Of a stretch of 32,870 bases of DNA, positions 1-9,165 are shown in pieces. The notes beneath the pieces are model-generated. The model did not search any database, was not told the origin of the DNA, and worked only from the letters and a program-made list of their open reading frames with translations. The number at the start of each line of letters is the position of its first letter. The stretch's first letter is position 1. Origin of the DNA: Lysobacteraceae bacterium (GTDB lineage: Bacteria; Pseudomonadota; Gammaproteobacteria; Xanthomonadales; Xanthomonadaceae); contig JAJTGG010000012.1 of NCBI GenBank assembly GCA_021299355.1, forward strand, positions 1 through 32,870, read 5' to 3'. A program made the translations under genes and the position numbers.

Positions 1-447
1 GCCGGAGCTGACCACTTCAATGCGGCCGGTATCGGCGGCATTGGCGCTGAACGCGGCATTGACGCCATTACCGCGGCGCTCGCCGAGGGCCATGTTGTAT
101 TCCCGGGTACCGCGCTCATCGGCATGGCCTTCCAGACGCATGCGGGCCGCTGGACGGTCCCGCAGATACTTGGCATGGCAGGCGACGATGGCCTGGTATT
201 CCGGCTTCAGCATGTCCTGGTCGTAATCGAAGTAGACCACGCGCTGGCGCAGACAGGTATTGCTGTCCAGATCGGTGGGACCGAAAGCACCCTCTTCGAC
301 GATAGCGCTGCCCTGATCGCCGGGCTTGGCTTGTCCGGAAGTATTGCTACCGGCGTTCGGATCGACCGGCTCTTCCTTGACTTTCTTGTTACAGGCCGAC
401 AGTAGGACCGCCGTTAGGAGTAATGCGAATTTCAGTTGTATTTTCAT
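1..447 (-). CDS. pal: Peptidoglycan-associated lipoprotein Pal (3' end outside window)
   Basis: Outer-membrane lipoprotein that binds peptidoglycan and is the outer-membrane end of the Tol-Pal system. The frame is open from the ATG at 447 to the window edge (149 codons), so the C-terminus is missing. A lipoprotein signal ends in LLSAC with the lipidated Cys at residue 19. A short Lys/Glu/Pro-rich linker follows, then the OmpA-like domain with a YFDYD strand and the peptidoglycan-binding segment GHADERGTREYNMALGERR. It lies 38 bases downstream of tolB on the same strand, the usual order. The visible end (RIEVVSSG) stops shortly before the family's normal C-terminus, so only a few tens of residues are lost. 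Identification is by motif and position and is firm. Confidence 0.96.
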   Translation of the reverse strand, partial: MKIQLKFALLLTAVLLSACNKKVKEEPVDPNAGSNTSGQAKPGDQGSAIVEEGAFGPTDLDSNTCLRQRVVYFDYDQDMLKPEYQAIVACHAKYLRDRPAARMRLEGHADERGTREYNMALGERRGNGVNAAFSANAADTGRIEVVSSG

Positions 448-485
448 GGGAACCTCGGGTTGGCACGGATTAAAGGGGAAAGGAT

Positions 486-1790
486 TCAACGGTAAGGCGA
501 CCAGGCCGGCTCACGGACATCGCCCTCGGACAGCACCAGGCGCTGACGTACGCGGCCGTCGGCGGAAACCGCATACAACACGCCACGACGACCCTGTTTG
601 GTGGCGTACAGGATCATGCTGGCGTTCGGCGCGAAACTGGGCGATTCATCCAGATTTCCCGGGGAAATGGTCTGCCAGCGTCCACTGCCGCCGAAACTGC
701 GGTCGAGTACGGCGATCCGGTAGACATTGCCGGCGCCTTGGGCCATGGCAATCTTCTTGCCGTCAAACGATACCGTCGCCCGCGCATTGTACTCGCCGGA
801 GAAGCTGACGCGCTTGGCTTCGCCGCCACTGGCGGAAACTTGATAAATCTGGGGCTTGCCGCCACGGTCGGAGGTAAACAGCAGGGACTGGCCATCCGGC
901 ATCCAGACCGCTTCGGTGTCGATGCCGAAGTGGGTGGTGACCTGTTTCAGCGAGCGGCTGGCGATGTCCATGACGTAGATTTCCGGATTACCGGACTTCG
1001 ACAGGGTCAACGCCAGTTTGGTTCCATCGGGCGAAAATGCCGGAGCACCATTGATGCCCTTGGCGCTGGACACCGGGTCGGTCGCGCCGACGCCGGTGGC
1101 GAGCTCGACGATATACACCGCGGAACTGCCCTTCTGGAAACTGACATACGCGATGCGCTTGCCGTCCGGACTCCAAGCCGGCGACAGCAGCGGCTCGCGC
1201 GAACGTACCAGGGTCTGCGGATTGAAACCGTCGGAATCGGCCACCATCAGGCGGTACTCGATGCCTTGACCAATTCCGGTGGCAGTGACGTAAGCAATAC
1301 GGGTGTCGAAAGCACCGCGCACACCGAGGATTTTTTCATAGATCTGATCGGCGACCTGGTGCGCGGCGCGGCGCACGTTGCTGGCTCTCGCCGGCATGCT
1401 CAGCGACAACAGCGACTGTTGCTTGGCGACATCCATCAATTCGTATTGGATGCTGAAATTGCCATCGGCGCCATCGACAATGCGCCCGACCACCAGAAAA
1501 TCCTGCTTCAGCTTCTTCCATTCAGGGAAACGGACATCGGCGCCGCGCAGGGGCTTTTCGGTAATGGCCGCTTCATCCAGCGATTTGAACTGACCGGATT
1601 GGTTCAGATCATCACGGATGACCTTGGCGACATCGTGTGCCGGTGCGGTGCGGGAGCCCTGATAGGGCATCGGCACGATGGCAATCGACAGCGCCGATTC
1701 GTTGCCGACCACCACGCCCGCATCCAGCGCCTGCGCCATCGCCTGCAACGGAAGCCAAGCCAGCAGGCAGGACATCAGGATTCTTCTCAT
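486..1790 (-). CDS. tolB: Tol-Pal system beta-propeller protein TolB
   Basis: Periplasmic partner of Pal and TolA. The 434-residue protein has a cleavable signal peptide (residues 1-19, ending AMA before QALDAG), an N-terminal alpha/beta domain to about residue 170, and a six-bladed propeller built from repeats of the SPDGKRIAYVS / SPDGTKLALT type (about 190-430). Length matches the family (about 430). Its ATG overlaps the tolA stop in an ATGA arrangement (1787-1790), implying coupled translation. Pal follows in the same operon. Nothing unusual is seen in the reading frame. Confidence 0.97.
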   Translation of the reverse strand: MRRILMSCLLAWLPLQAMAQALDAGVVVGNESALSIAIVPMPYQGSRTAPAHDVAKVIRDDLNQSGQFKSLDEAAITEKPLRGADVRFPEWKKLKQDFLVVGRIVDGADGNFSIQYELMDVAKQQSLLSLSMPARASNVRRAAHQVADQIYEKILGVRGAFDTRIAYVTATGIGQGIEYRLMVADSDGFNPQTLVRSREPLLSPAWSPDGKRIAYVSFQKGSSAVYIVELATGVGATDPVSSAKGINGAPAFSPDGTKLALTLSKSGNPEIYVMDIASRSLKQVTTHFGIDTEAVWMPDGQSLLFTSDRGGKPQIYQVSASGGEAKRVSFSGEYNARATVSFDGKKIAMAQGAGNVYRIAVLDRSFGGSGRWQTISPGNLDESPSFAPNASMILYATKQGRRGVLYAVSADGRVRQRLVLSEGDVREPAWSPYR

Positions 1791-2671
1791 TGGCAGACCT
1801 CATCGGGATAACAAAAAGTTAGACTTACTTTACGCTGAAATACGCTTTCAAAGCCAGCGTAAGGCATCGGGGTCTTGTACAGGGCGCGCTCAATCGACTC
1901 ACGGCCCTGGGCATCCAAAGCGCAGGTCCGGAAGGCCACATCGATCACTTCGCCGCCGCGGATCTGGGTGAACTCGACCTGGCAACGGGTCTGCTGCGGA
2001 ATCTGGACGGTATTCCAGTTCGCGCGGGCAGTGGCATTGATGGCGGAAAGGTACTTGGCAGTCGCCGAGGTGGCATTACCGCCGCCACCGGAGGTGCGTT
2101 CAGGCGACTGTCCGGCCGCTTTGCCACCGCCGCCGGCTGCCAGCGCGTCCAGCTTCTGGGCCTCGATTTCTTCCTGAAGCAGCGCACGCTGCCGTTTGAC
2201 CTCGGCCAACTGCTGTTTGATCAGGCGCTGGCGGTTTTCCTCGGCTGCGTCTTTCTTGATGTCGTCGGTCAATTCAACCTGCCCCTGCTTCTGTTTCAGT
2301 TTCTGTTCCGCAAGTGCATCGCTGGGCTGCAGCGCGTTACGGTTGATTTCTTCCTGCACGGTCTGGTCCGGCCGGTCGACCCAGTCCTGAGCCGTCTCCT
2401 GCAGGGGCTCGGTACTGGTCTGCGGCCGCGGTTCCGGCTTTGGCTGCACTTGGCTGGCACTGGCCAATTGCGCAGCACGGATCGCCTTTTTCGCGCGCGC
2501 CATATCTTCGGCGGAAATCGACAGCGTCGCGGCAACCGGCTCGCCCTGACTGGCTTGTTCCTGCTGCGGAAAGACCCAGACCGATGCCAGCCAGACCAGC
2601 CCGATGAAGCCGGCGTGCAGCGCCACGGTGTAAAGCAATGCCTGCCAATTCTGCTGCGGAAGCTGCGCCAT
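1787..2671 (-). CDS. tolA: Cell envelope protein TolA
   Basis: Inner-membrane protein that spans the periplasm and carries proton-motive-force energy from TolQR to TolB-Pal. Of 294 residues, one N-terminal membrane helix lies at about 13-34. A long charged region follows, with a Lys/Gln/Glu-rich coiled-coil part around 130-175 (for example KQQLAEVKRQRALLQEEIEAQ), then a Gly-rich hinge. The compact C-terminal TonB-like domain is at about 200-294 and carries three Cys (TRCQVEF, RTCALD and FCYPDEVCQ contain four in all). It starts 3 bases after tolR and overlaps tolB by 4 bases. Sequence is low-complexity in the middle, as usual for TolA, so the call rests on the ends and on operon position. Confidence 0.95.
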   Translation of the reverse strand: MAQLPQQNWQALLYTVALHAGFIGLVWLASVWVFPQQEQASQGEPVAATLSISAEDMARAKKAIRAAQLASASQVQPKPEPRPQTSTEPLQETAQDWVDRPDQTVQEEINRNALQPSDALAEQKLKQKQGQVELTDDIKKDAAEENRQRLIKQQLAEVKRQRALLQEEIEAQKLDALAAGGGGKAAGQSPERTSGGGGNATSATAKYLSAINATARANWNTVQIPQQTRCQVEFTQIRGGEVIDVAFRTCALDAQGRESIERALYKTPMPYAGFESVFQRKVSLTFCYPDEVCQ

Positions 2672-2674
2672 CGC

Positions 2675-3109
2675 TCAGTCGGCCGAGTTGCTCATCAGGC
2701 CGACTTTCTCGACGCCGGCCTGCTGCAGCAGGACCATGGCCTGATACACCGTGTCATAGCTGGCCGAACGGTCGCCGGCAACGAACACCGCCACGTCCGG
2801 GTTGTTCTTGACGAAGGCCGAAACTTTCGCAGCCAGTACCGCGGCATCGACTTTCTGCTGCGGCAGATCCTGCATCTTCAGGGTATAGCTGCCGGCGGCA
2901 TCGACCACCACCACGATCGGCTCCTGCTTCTGTTCGATGGATTTGGCATTCGATTTCGGCAGGTCGATATCGACACCCAGGTTCAACAATGGCGCGGTCA
3001 CCATGAAGATGATCAGCAGCACCAGCATCACGTCGATGTAGGGAACGACGTTGATTTCGGATTTGAGTTTGCGCTTCTTGTGGCGGCGGGCGAAGCTGGC
3101 GGTACTCAT
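2675..3109 (-). CDS. tolR: TolR, ExbD-family proton-channel subunit
   Basis: Inner-membrane component of the TolQ-TolR stator, which uses the proton gradient to drive TolA. The protein has 144 residues, the normal size. A basic N-terminus (ARRHKKRKLKSEINVVPYID) leads into one membrane helix (about 25-45, IDVMLVLLIIFMVTAP) that holds the conserved proton-path Asp. The periplasmic ExbD-like domain fills the rest. It sits 11 bases after tolQ and 3 before tolA in the same orientation. Confidence 0.96.
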   Translation of the reverse strand: MSTASFARRHKKRKLKSEINVVPYIDVMLVLLIIFMVTAPLLNLGVDIDLPKSNAKSIEQKQEPIVVVVDAAGSYTLKMQDLPQQKVDAAVLAAKVSAFVKNNPDVAVFVAGDRSASYDTVYQAMVLLQQAGVEKVGLMSNSAD

Positions 3110-3120
3110 CGGCTCAATCC

Positions 3121-3864
3121 TCAGGGTCGGTCGGGATTGGTCTGACGCTGCAGAATGGACGAGAACTCCTCGGCAAAGCTCTCGTAACGCACGGAAATGC
3201 GTTCAGAGCGGGATGAGTAGCGATTGTAGGCCCATACGGCCGGAATGGCGGCGAACAGACCCATGGCCGTGGCGATGAGCGCTTCGGAAATCCCGGGCGC
3301 CACCGAGGCAATGGTGGCCTGCTTGTTGTTGGCCAGGCCGTGGAACGAGACCATGATGCCGAATACCGTGCCGACCAGACCGACATACGGGGCGGTCGAA
3401 CCGACGTTGGCCAGCAGTTCGAGATTGTGCTCGAGCGCATCTACTTCACGGGCCAGTGTGGCGCGCATGGCGCGCTGGGCGCCCTCGACCTGGGTTCGGG
3501 CATCGACCGACACCTGCTGCAGGCGCAGACGCAGGAATTCACGGTAGCCCGCTTCGAAAATCGCCTCGAGGCCTGAAACACCGCGGCTCTGGTCGGTCGC
3601 CTCGCGGTAGAGTTGGTTGAGATCGATACCGGACCAGAAACGATCTTCGAAATGGTTGGCTTCCAGCGTTGCGGCGCGGAACACGCGCGATTTGCCGAAG
3701 ATGATGAACCAGCTGAGCACCGAGGCGGCCACCAGCAGCAGCATCACGATCTGGACCGGCAGGCTGGCATGCAGGATCAGCTGCAGGTAGTTCAGTCCGC
3801 CGGCATCGGTATCGGCGGCAACGCCCTGGCCCACGGCGGTGAGGATTTGGATGGCAGAACTCAT
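3121..3864 (-). CDS. tolQ: TolQ, ExbB/MotA-family proton-channel subunit
   Basis: Inner-membrane stator protein pairing with TolR. The 247-residue product has three predicted membrane segments: one near residues 35-57 (PVQIVMLLLVAASVLSWFII) and two in the C-terminal half (about 150-175 and 185-210). The latter two surround the conserved motif STAPYVGLVGTVFGIM, diagnostic of the ExbB/TolQ/MotA family. Start and ybgC stop overlap as ATGA (3861-3864). Length agrees with other TolQ proteins (about 230-250). Confidence 0.97.
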   Translation of the reverse strand: MSSAIQILTAVGQGVAADTDAGGLNYLQLILHASLPVQIVMLLLVAASVLSWFIIFGKSRVFRAATLEANHFEDRFWSGIDLNQLYREATDQSRGVSGLEAIFEAGYREFLRLRLQQVSVDARTQVEGAQRAMRATLAREVDALEHNLELLANVGSTAPYVGLVGTVFGIMVSFHGLANNKQATIASVAPGISEALIATAMGLFAAIPAVWAYNRYSSRSERISVRYESFAEEFSSILQRQTNPDRP

Positions 3865-4271
3865 GCACGGACTCCGTCTTGTATCAGGCTAAGCAGGGGC
3901 TCGGGAATGCCCCTGGGTTTGAATCGGGATGCCGACAGGCAGGCGATCTGCGCGCTGCCGGTGAGCAGAAGCGTGTCGTCCCGCCACAGCCCGTGCTGGA
4001 CGGTGAAGCTGGCACGACGGCATTGAGAAAGTGTAATGCGTACGCTCAGTAAATCATCCAGTTTGGCCGGCAGCAGGAAATCAATATTCATATTCCGTAC
4101 AGCAAAAACCATATCGCTGGCATCGCTCATGTGGCCCTGCTCATAACCGCAGCTGCGCAGCCACTCGGTACGTGCCCGCTCCAGGAAATGCAGGTAACGG
4201 GCATGATAGACCACGCCGCCGGCATCGGTGTCCTCCCAGTACACGCGTACGGGCCACTCGAATGCACTCAT
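3861..4271 (-). CDS. ybgC: Tol-Pal associated acyl-CoA thioesterase YbgC
   Basis: Hotdog-fold thioesterase of the 4-hydroxybenzoyl-CoA/YbgC group, a cytoplasmic enzyme hydrolysing acyl-CoA and long found as the first gene of tol-pal operons. The 136-residue sequence carries the family signature [18 protein letters not shown] near the N-terminus, including the catalytic Asp. The remainder aligns by eye with E. coli YbgC ([27 protein letters not shown]). It overlaps both neighbours by 4 bases (ruvB stop upstream, tolQ start downstream), so it is co-translated with them. Confidence 0.95.
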   Translation of the reverse strand: MSAFEWPVRVYWEDTDAGGVVYHARYLHFLERARTEWLRSCGYEQGHMSDASDMVFAVRNMNIDFLLPAKLDDLLSVRITLSQCRRASFTVQHGLWRDDTLLLTGSAQIACLSASRFKPRGIPEPLLSLIQDGVRA

Positions 4272-5296
4272 GAAAACAGATCCGGATCGGCCTTGCCGCC
4301 GGGCATGCTCAGCCCGAAGTGGCGGTAGGCTTTGGCGGTTGCCATGCGACCACGCGCGGTACGCATGATGAAGCCCTGCTGGATCAGGAACGGCTCGACG
4401 ACGTCTTCGAGCGTGTCGCGCTCTTCGCTGAGCGCTGCCGCCAATGACTCGACGCCGACCGGGCCGCCGTCGAAATTCTCCATGATCATTTTCAGCAGGC
4501 GCCGGTCGGAATCATCGAAACCCTCCGGATCCACTTTCAGCATGGCCATGGCGGCCACGGCCAGTTCGGCATCGATGCGACCATCGCCCTTGACCTGCGC
4601 GTAATCGCGCACCCGCCGCAACAGGCGGTTGGCGATGCGCGGCGTACCGCGTGAACGGCAGGCGATCTCGCGGGCACCGCCTTCATCGCAGGCTATCGAC
4701 AGAATACCGGCCGAACGGGTGACGATGCGGCAGAGTTCCTCGACCGAATAGAATTCGAGGCGCTGCACGATGCCGAAACGGTCGCGCAAGGGGCCGGTCA
4801 GCAGACCGGCGCGGGTGGTGGCACCGATCAGGGTGAACGGCGGAAGATCCAGCTTGATCGAGCGCGCGGCCGGACCTTCACCGATCATGATGTCGATCTG
4901 GAAATCTTCCATGGCCGGATACAGCACTTCCTCGATGACCGGCGACAGTCGGTGGATTTCATCGATGAACAGCACATCATTCGGCTGCAGATTGGTCAGT
5001 ATGGCGGCCAGGTCGCCGGCGCGCTCGATGACCGGGCCGGAGGTCTGCCGGACTGAAACTCCCATTTCATTGGCGATGACATGGCTGAGCGTGGTCTTGC
5101 CGAGCCCGGGCGGTCCGAAAATCAAGACATGATCGAGTGCTTCGCTGCGTTGGCGGGCGGCTTCGATGTAGATGCTCATCTGCTCCCGCACGGCGGTCTG
5201 GCCGAGATACTCGTCCAGTTTCTTCGGACGGATGCTGGCTTCGATCAGCTCATCCTCCCGGTTCGCGGCACCGCTGACTACGCGCAATTCATCCAT
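4268..5296 (-). CDS. ruvB: Holliday junction branch-migration helicase RuvB
   Basis: AAA+ motor that, with RuvA, drives branch migration of Holliday junctions. The 342-residue protein shows Walker [11 protein letters not shown] (Lys67), Walker [11 protein letters not shown] (Asp112), sensor GATTRAGLL and the C-terminal winged-helix region ending in the conserved RTARGRMAT segment. Length equals the family norm (about 340). It is separated from ruvA by the kup gene, with 37 bases between kup stop and ruvB start. Its stop overlaps the ybgC start. Confidence 0.98.
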   Translation of the reverse strand: MDELRVVSGAANREDELIEASIRPKKLDEYLGQTAVREQMSIYIEAARQRSEALDHVLIFGPPGLGKTTLSHVIANEMGVSVRQTSGPVIERAGDLAAILTNLQPNDVLFIDEIHRLSPVIEEVLYPAMEDFQIDIMIGEGPAARSIKLDLPPFTLIGATTRAGLLTGPLRDRFGIVQRLEFYSVEELCRIVTRSAGILSIACDEGGAREIACRSRGTPRIANRLLRRVRDYAQVKGDGRIDAELAVAAMAMLKVDPEGFDDSDRRLLKMIMENFDGGPVGVESLAAALSEERDTLEDVVEPFLIQQGFIMRTARGRMATAKAYRHFGLSMPGGKADPDLFS

Positions 5297-5333
5297 TGAC
5301 GGCCACCTTTTCCGTGAGACCCGATTCCAGCAC

Positions 5334-7220
5334 CTAAATTACCACTTTCGTGCCCAGCTCCACCAGCCGTTCGCCCGGAATACCGAAGAATTCGGTGGCC
5401 GGCGTGGCGTTGCGGGACATGAACAGGAACAGTTTGTCGCGCCACAGCGCCATGCCCTGGTCATTCTTGGCAATCAGCGCTTCGCGGCTGGCGAAATAGG
5501 TGGTGTCCATCGGATCCAAAACCAGACCGGCTTCTTTCATCAGCGCCAGGGTCTTCGGAACATCCGGGTCTTCCATGTAGCCATAGCGGAAATTGAGCCG
5601 GTAGAACCCTGAACCCAGATCCAGCATCGAATAACGCTCTTCCTTTTCGGCGCGCGGCACGCTCAGGGTCTCGACACTCAGCAGAATATTCTGGCTATGC
5701 AGCACTTTGTTATGTTTCAAGTTATGCAACAACGACGGCGGCAGATAATCGTTGGAAGGGGTCATGAAAATGGCGGTTCCCGGAACCCTGACCGGCGGGT
5801 CGACCTGCACGCTCTTGATGAAGTGCTCGATGCGCAGACTCTCGCGGTTGATCTGTCCACGCACCAGATCCCGGCCATGGCGCCAGGTGCGCATAATGGT
5901 GAACACGATCAGGCCGAGCAGGACCGGAACCCAGGCCCCATGCAGGAACTTGATAGCATTGGCGGAAAACAGGGCGATGTCGATGATCAGAAAGCTGAGC
6001 CCGAAGAACCAGATCACCGGTGTTTTCAAACGCCAGCCCTGGGATGCCAGAATGATCATCAGGATGGTATCGATCAACATGCTGCCGGTCACCGATACGC
6101 CATATGCGGCAGCCATGGCCGAGGAGTCTTTGAAACCGATGACCAGCATGATGACGGTAAAGAACAGGATGTAGTTGACCCAGGGCACGTAAATTTGACC
6201 AATGGTATGCGCCGAGGTGTGCTTCAACTGCAGGCGCGGCAAATACCCCAGCTGAATGGCCTGCCGGGCCAAGGAGAATGCCCCGGAAATCACCGCTTGC
6301 GAGGCGATGACGGCGGCCAAGGTGGCCAGCAGAATCATCGGAATCAACAGAGGCGTGGGCACCATGCTGAAGAACGGATTGCTGGTCGCGGCCGGGTTTT
6401 CCAGAATCAAAGCGCCCTGACCGAAATAATTCAGCACCAAAGACGGCAATACCACCGACATCCATGCGTTGCGAATCGGCATTCGGCCAAAATGGCCCAT
6501 ATCGGCATACAGGGCCTCACCCCCGGTCACGCACAGGACCACGGCACCCAGAAGCAGCCAGGCGCCTACGCCATTTTCAATGAAAAAGCTGATGCCATAC
6601 ATGGGGTTCAGGGCAAGCAGGATGCCAGGGTTCTTCACAATCTGCAGCAGACCCAGCAAGGCGATGCTAAAAAACCAGACCAGCATGACGGGGCCGAATA
6701 TGCGGCCGACTTTTTCAGTACCGAAGCGCTGACATGAAAACAGAATGACGAGAATCAACAAGGCTGCCGGCTTGACGAAAGCTTCCAGCCCCGGCGCGAT
6801 CACTTTCATGCCTTCGACCGCCGACAGCACCGTCATCGCCGGGGTGATCACGGCATCGCCGAAGAAAAATGCGGTGCCCATGATGCCCAGGATGCCGATT
6901 CCGTATGTCAACGGCGAGGCGATGGGCAGTGCGCGCGTCACCACCGTCATCAGTGACAGGATTCCGCCCTCGCCGCGGTTGTCGGCACGGGTGATGATCA
7001 TCACGTACTTCAGGGTGACCACCAGCAGCATGGCCCAAAACACCAAGGACAGAATGCCGAGCACATTGGCATGGTTGGCGGCCAGACCGTAGTGTTCGCC
7101 GAATGCTTCTTTCAAGGTATACAGCGGACTGGTGCCGATGTCGCCGAATACGACGCCGACGGCACCGACCATCAGCGCGGTCCGTGAGGTTTTTTCATGC
7201 GAATGCGCAACGCTTGACAT
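5334..7220 (-). CDS. kup: Low-affinity potassium uptake protein Kup
   Basis: Proton-coupled potassium importer of the KUP/HAK/KT family in the inner membrane. The 628-residue protein begins with the family signature [20 protein letters not shown] (about residues 20-38). It has around twelve hydrophobic segments up to about residue 450 and a soluble C-terminal domain ending [13 protein letters not shown]. Length matches Kup (about 620-630). Only one base separates it from the ruvA stop, and a GAGGT Shine-Dalgarno lies inside the end of ruvA, so it is part of the ruv transcript. It interrupts the ruvA-ruvB pair. Confidence 0.96.
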   Translation of the reverse strand: MSSVAHSHEKTSRTALMVGAVGVVFGDIGTSPLYTLKEAFGEHYGLAANHANVLGILSLVFWAMLLVVTLKYVMIITRADNRGEGGILSLMTVVTRALPIASPLTYGIGILGIMGTAFFFGDAVITPAMTVLSAVEGMKVIAPGLEAFVKPAALLILVILFSCQRFGTEKVGRIFGPVMLVWFFSIALLGLLQIVKNPGILLALNPMYGISFFIENGVGAWLLLGAVVLCVTGGEALYADMGHFGRMPIRNAWMSVVLPSLVLNYFGQGALILENPAATSNPFFSMVPTPLLIPMILLATLAAVIASQAVISGAFSLARQAIQLGYLPRLQLKHTSAHTIGQIYVPWVNYILFFTVIMLVIGFKDSSAMAAAYGVSVTGSMLIDTILMIILASQGWRLKTPVIWFFGLSFLIIDIALFSANAIKFLHGAWVPVLLGLIVFTIMRTWRHGRDLVRGQINRESLRIEHFIKSVQVDPPVRVPGTAIFMTPSNDYLPPSLLHNLKHNKVLHSQNILLSVETLSVPRAEKEERYSMLDLGSGFYRLNFRYGYMEDPDVPKTLALMKEAGLVLDPMDTTYFASREALIAKNDQGMALWRDKLFLFMSRNATPATEFFGIPGERLVELGTKVVI

Positions 7221-7221
7221 A

Positions 7222-7806
7222 TTAAGACCTCAATGCAGACTTCAGCGCGGCACGGATGATGTCCTCGGCGCTGTCGGCGGGCTTGGCGTCTTTCACCATG
7301 CGTGAAATCTCGGCGGGCTTGTAGCCCAGTTGCTGCAGCGCGATGCTGGCTTCGCCGATCGAATCCACCGGCATGGCAGCACCGGTGCCGGCCGTCACCG
7401 GCATCTGCTGGCTGCGCTCGCGCAGTTCAACAATCATGCGTTCGGCGGTTTTCTTGCCAATGCCCGGAATTTTGGTCAATGCCGCAACGTCACCGTTCTG
7501 TAGCATGCGGGTGAATTCATTGACGCTGCTTCCGGAAAGCACTGCCAGCGCGATCTTGGCGCCAATGCCGGAGACTTTCTGGACATCGCGGAACAGGCGG
7601 CGTTCGGCGTCGGTTGCGAAGCCGTAAAGGGCTACGGCATCCTCGCGCACCGCATAATGGGTAATCAGGATGACCGTCTCGCCGGCTGCCGGAAGGTCGT
7701 AGTAGGTCGACATCGGCACTTCCAGCTCGTAACCGACACCGCCAACCTCCAGCAGGATCCAGGGCGCCTGCTTGCTGATGAGGGTACCGCGCAATCGTCC
7801 GATCAT
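7222..7806 (-). CDS. ruvA: Holliday junction DNA helicase subunit RuvA
   Basis: Tetrameric junction-binding protein that loads RuvB. The 194-residue sequence starts MIGRLRGTL, typical of RuvA. It has the OB-fold domain (1-65), then two helix-hairpin-helix motifs ([13 protein letters not shown] and [16 protein letters not shown], about 75-130). A variable linker and the small RuvB-binding domain III (about 148-194) complete it. Its ATG overlaps the ruvC stop (7803-7806). Confidence 0.97.
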   Translation of the reverse strand: MIGRLRGTLISKQAPWILLEVGGVGYELEVPMSTYYDLPAAGETVILITHYAVREDAVALYGFATDAERRLFRDVQKVSGIGAKIALAVLSGSSVNEFTRMLQNGDVAALTKIPGIGKKTAERMIVELRERSQQMPVTAGTGAAMPVDSIGEASIALQQLGYKPAEISRMVKDAKPADSAEDIIRAALKSALRS

Positions 7807-8327
7807 TTCCGGCTCCAGACCTGCCGCGCCGAAATTCCGATGCGGTTGGCAGTGGCACGCACATTGGCGTGTGTAACGGCGACCGCCAGGGCATCGGCGG
7901 CATCGGCCTGTATTTTACCATTGAGATTGAGCAGCACGCCCATCATATGCTGGACTTGGACCTTGTCGGCGCCGCCCTTGCCGACCACCGCCAGCTTGAT
8001 TTCCTTGGCAGCGTACTCGTGGATCGGAAGATCACGCAGAACCGCGGCGCACATCGCCGCGCCGCGCGCCTGGCCGAGCTTGAGAGCGGAATCGGGATTG
8101 CGGGCCATGAACACTTTCTCGATGGCCACTTCCTGCGGCTGGAACCGAGTGATCAGGGCATCGAGTTCATCCAGCAGCACCTTCAGGCGCTTTGGAAAGT
8201 TCTCGGCGACCAGAAGCACAATCGGCTGATGGTGCACATGCGTAATCCGCCCGGCGGCATCGACATCGATGATGCCGACGCCGGTACGCTGCGAGCCTGG
8301 ATCAATGCCGAGGATGCGGACGGTCAC
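7803..8327 (-). CDS. ruvC: Crossover junction endodeoxyribonuclease RuvC
   Basis: Metal-dependent resolvase that cuts Holliday junctions held by RuvAB. The 174-residue protein has the RNase H fold acidic residues in [11 protein letters not shown] (Asp8), AIEKVF (Glu near 69) and DAADALAVA near the C-terminal third. The start is GTG at 8327, chosen because the family begins directly before ILGIDPG and the yebC stop lies just 3 bases upstream. It overlaps ruvA by 4 bases. Confidence 0.97.
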   Translation of the reverse strand: MTVRILGIDPGSQRTGVGIIDVDAAGRITHVHHQPIVLLVAENFPKRLKVLLDELDALITRFQPQEVAIEKVFMARNPDSALKLGQARGAAMCAAVLRDLPIHEYAAKEIKLAVVGKGGADKVQVQHMMGVLLNLNGKIQADAADALAVAVTHANVRATANRIGISARQVWSRK

Positions 8328-8330
8328 GTA

Positions 8331-9050
8331 TCAGGATTCGAGTTCGGCGTTGGAATACACGTTCTGCACATCGTCGAGGTCTTCCAGCATATCGAGCAGC
8401 TTGAGCACCTGTTCGGCGGTTTCGCCGCCGATTTTGATGTCGTTGTCGGCACGCATGGTGACGCCAGCCTCTTCCGGCACCAGTCCGGCGGCCTGCATCG
8501 CGTTCTTGACCGATTCGAAATACTCTGGCGCGGTAATGACGTCAATGGCGCCGTCATCCGGATAGACCACGATGTCATCGGCACCGGCGTCAATGGCGGC
8601 TTCGGTGACCGCATCTTCGTCGGATCCGCCCGGAAAACTGATCACCCCGCATTTGCGGAACATGAAGGCGACCGAACCGTCGGTACCGAGATTGCCGCCG
8701 TACTTGCTGAAGGCATGGCGCACGTCCGATACGGTGCGGACCTTGTTATCGGTCATGCAGTCCACGATGACTGCGACGCCGCCGGGCGCATAGCCCTCAT
8801 AACGCAATTCTTCGTAATTGACGCCTTCGAGCTCGCCGGTGGCTTTTTTGATGGCGCGTTCCATGACATCTTTGGCCATGTTGGCGGACAGCGCCTTGTC
8901 CATCGCCAGCCGCAGTCGCGGATTGCCGGCCGGATCACCGCCGCCCTGGCGCGCGGCGACGGAAATTTCACGGATGAGTTTGGTGAAGATTTTGCCGCGG
9001 CGGGCGTCCTGTGCGCCCTTGCGTCCGGCAATTGCCATTAATCGGCCCAT
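8331..9050 (-). CDS. yebC: YebC/PmpR family translation or transcription factor
   Basis: Conserved cytoplasmic protein of the YebC/PmpR/TACO1 family, reported to relieve ribosome stalling and to act as a DNA-binding regulator in some bacteria. I start it at the ATG at 9050 ([20 protein letters not shown]), giving 239 residues. A GAGAG Shine-Dalgarno lies 5 bases upstream and related xanthomonad proteins begin MGR. A GTG two codons earlier is possible but less well placed. Family core is clear: [36 protein letters not shown] and a C-terminal [17 protein letters not shown]. It heads the ruv-tol unit, 3 bases before ruvC. Confidence 0.94.
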   Translation of the reverse strand: MGRLMAIAGRKGAQDARRGKIFTKLIREISVAARQGGGDPAGNPRLRLAMDKALSANMAKDVMERAIKKATGELEGVNYEELRYEGYAPGGVAVIVDCMTDNKVRTVSDVRHAFSKYGGNLGTDGSVAFMFRKCGVISFPGGSDEDAVTEAAIDAGADDIVVYPDDGAIDVITAPEYFESVKNAMQAAGLVPEEAGVTMRADNDIKIGGETAEQVLKLLDMLEDLDDVQNVYSNAELES

Positions 9051-9081
9051 AAACACTCTCGGATTGCAAAGCTAATGGTCA

Positions 9082-9087
9082 ATTATA
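9082..9087 (-). promoter_or_regulatory. Candidate -10 box for the yebC-ruv-tol-pal unit
   Basis: A perfect TATAAT on the minus strand sits 31 bases before the yebC ATG. No convincing -35 hexamer is visible at 16-18 bases upstream, so activity is uncertain. It is the only good -10 between aspS and yebC and would give a leader of roughly 25 bases. Confidence 0.4.
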
Positions 9088-9165
9088 GGCTTTTCCGGGG
9101 GGTTTGGCTTGTTCAGTCTTCGCGATTAAACAGGCCATGCACCAGCAGGACGCGGCGACCCATAC

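Noticed and set aside
738-1811. Long plus-strand open frame (357 codons) opposite tolB
   Set aside because: It is antisense to a clear TolB; its translation is rich in Arg, His and Gly without any family resemblance, as expected of a shadow frame in GC-rich DNA.
5697-6737. Plus-strand open frame (346 codons) opposite kup
   Set aside because: Translation is dominated by Gln, His and Asp, the complement of membrane-protein codons; Kup on the minus strand is certain.
7869-9041. Plus-strand open frame (390 codons) opposite ruvC and yebC
   Set aside because: It runs through two well-recognised genes on the other strand and has no ribosome site or motif.
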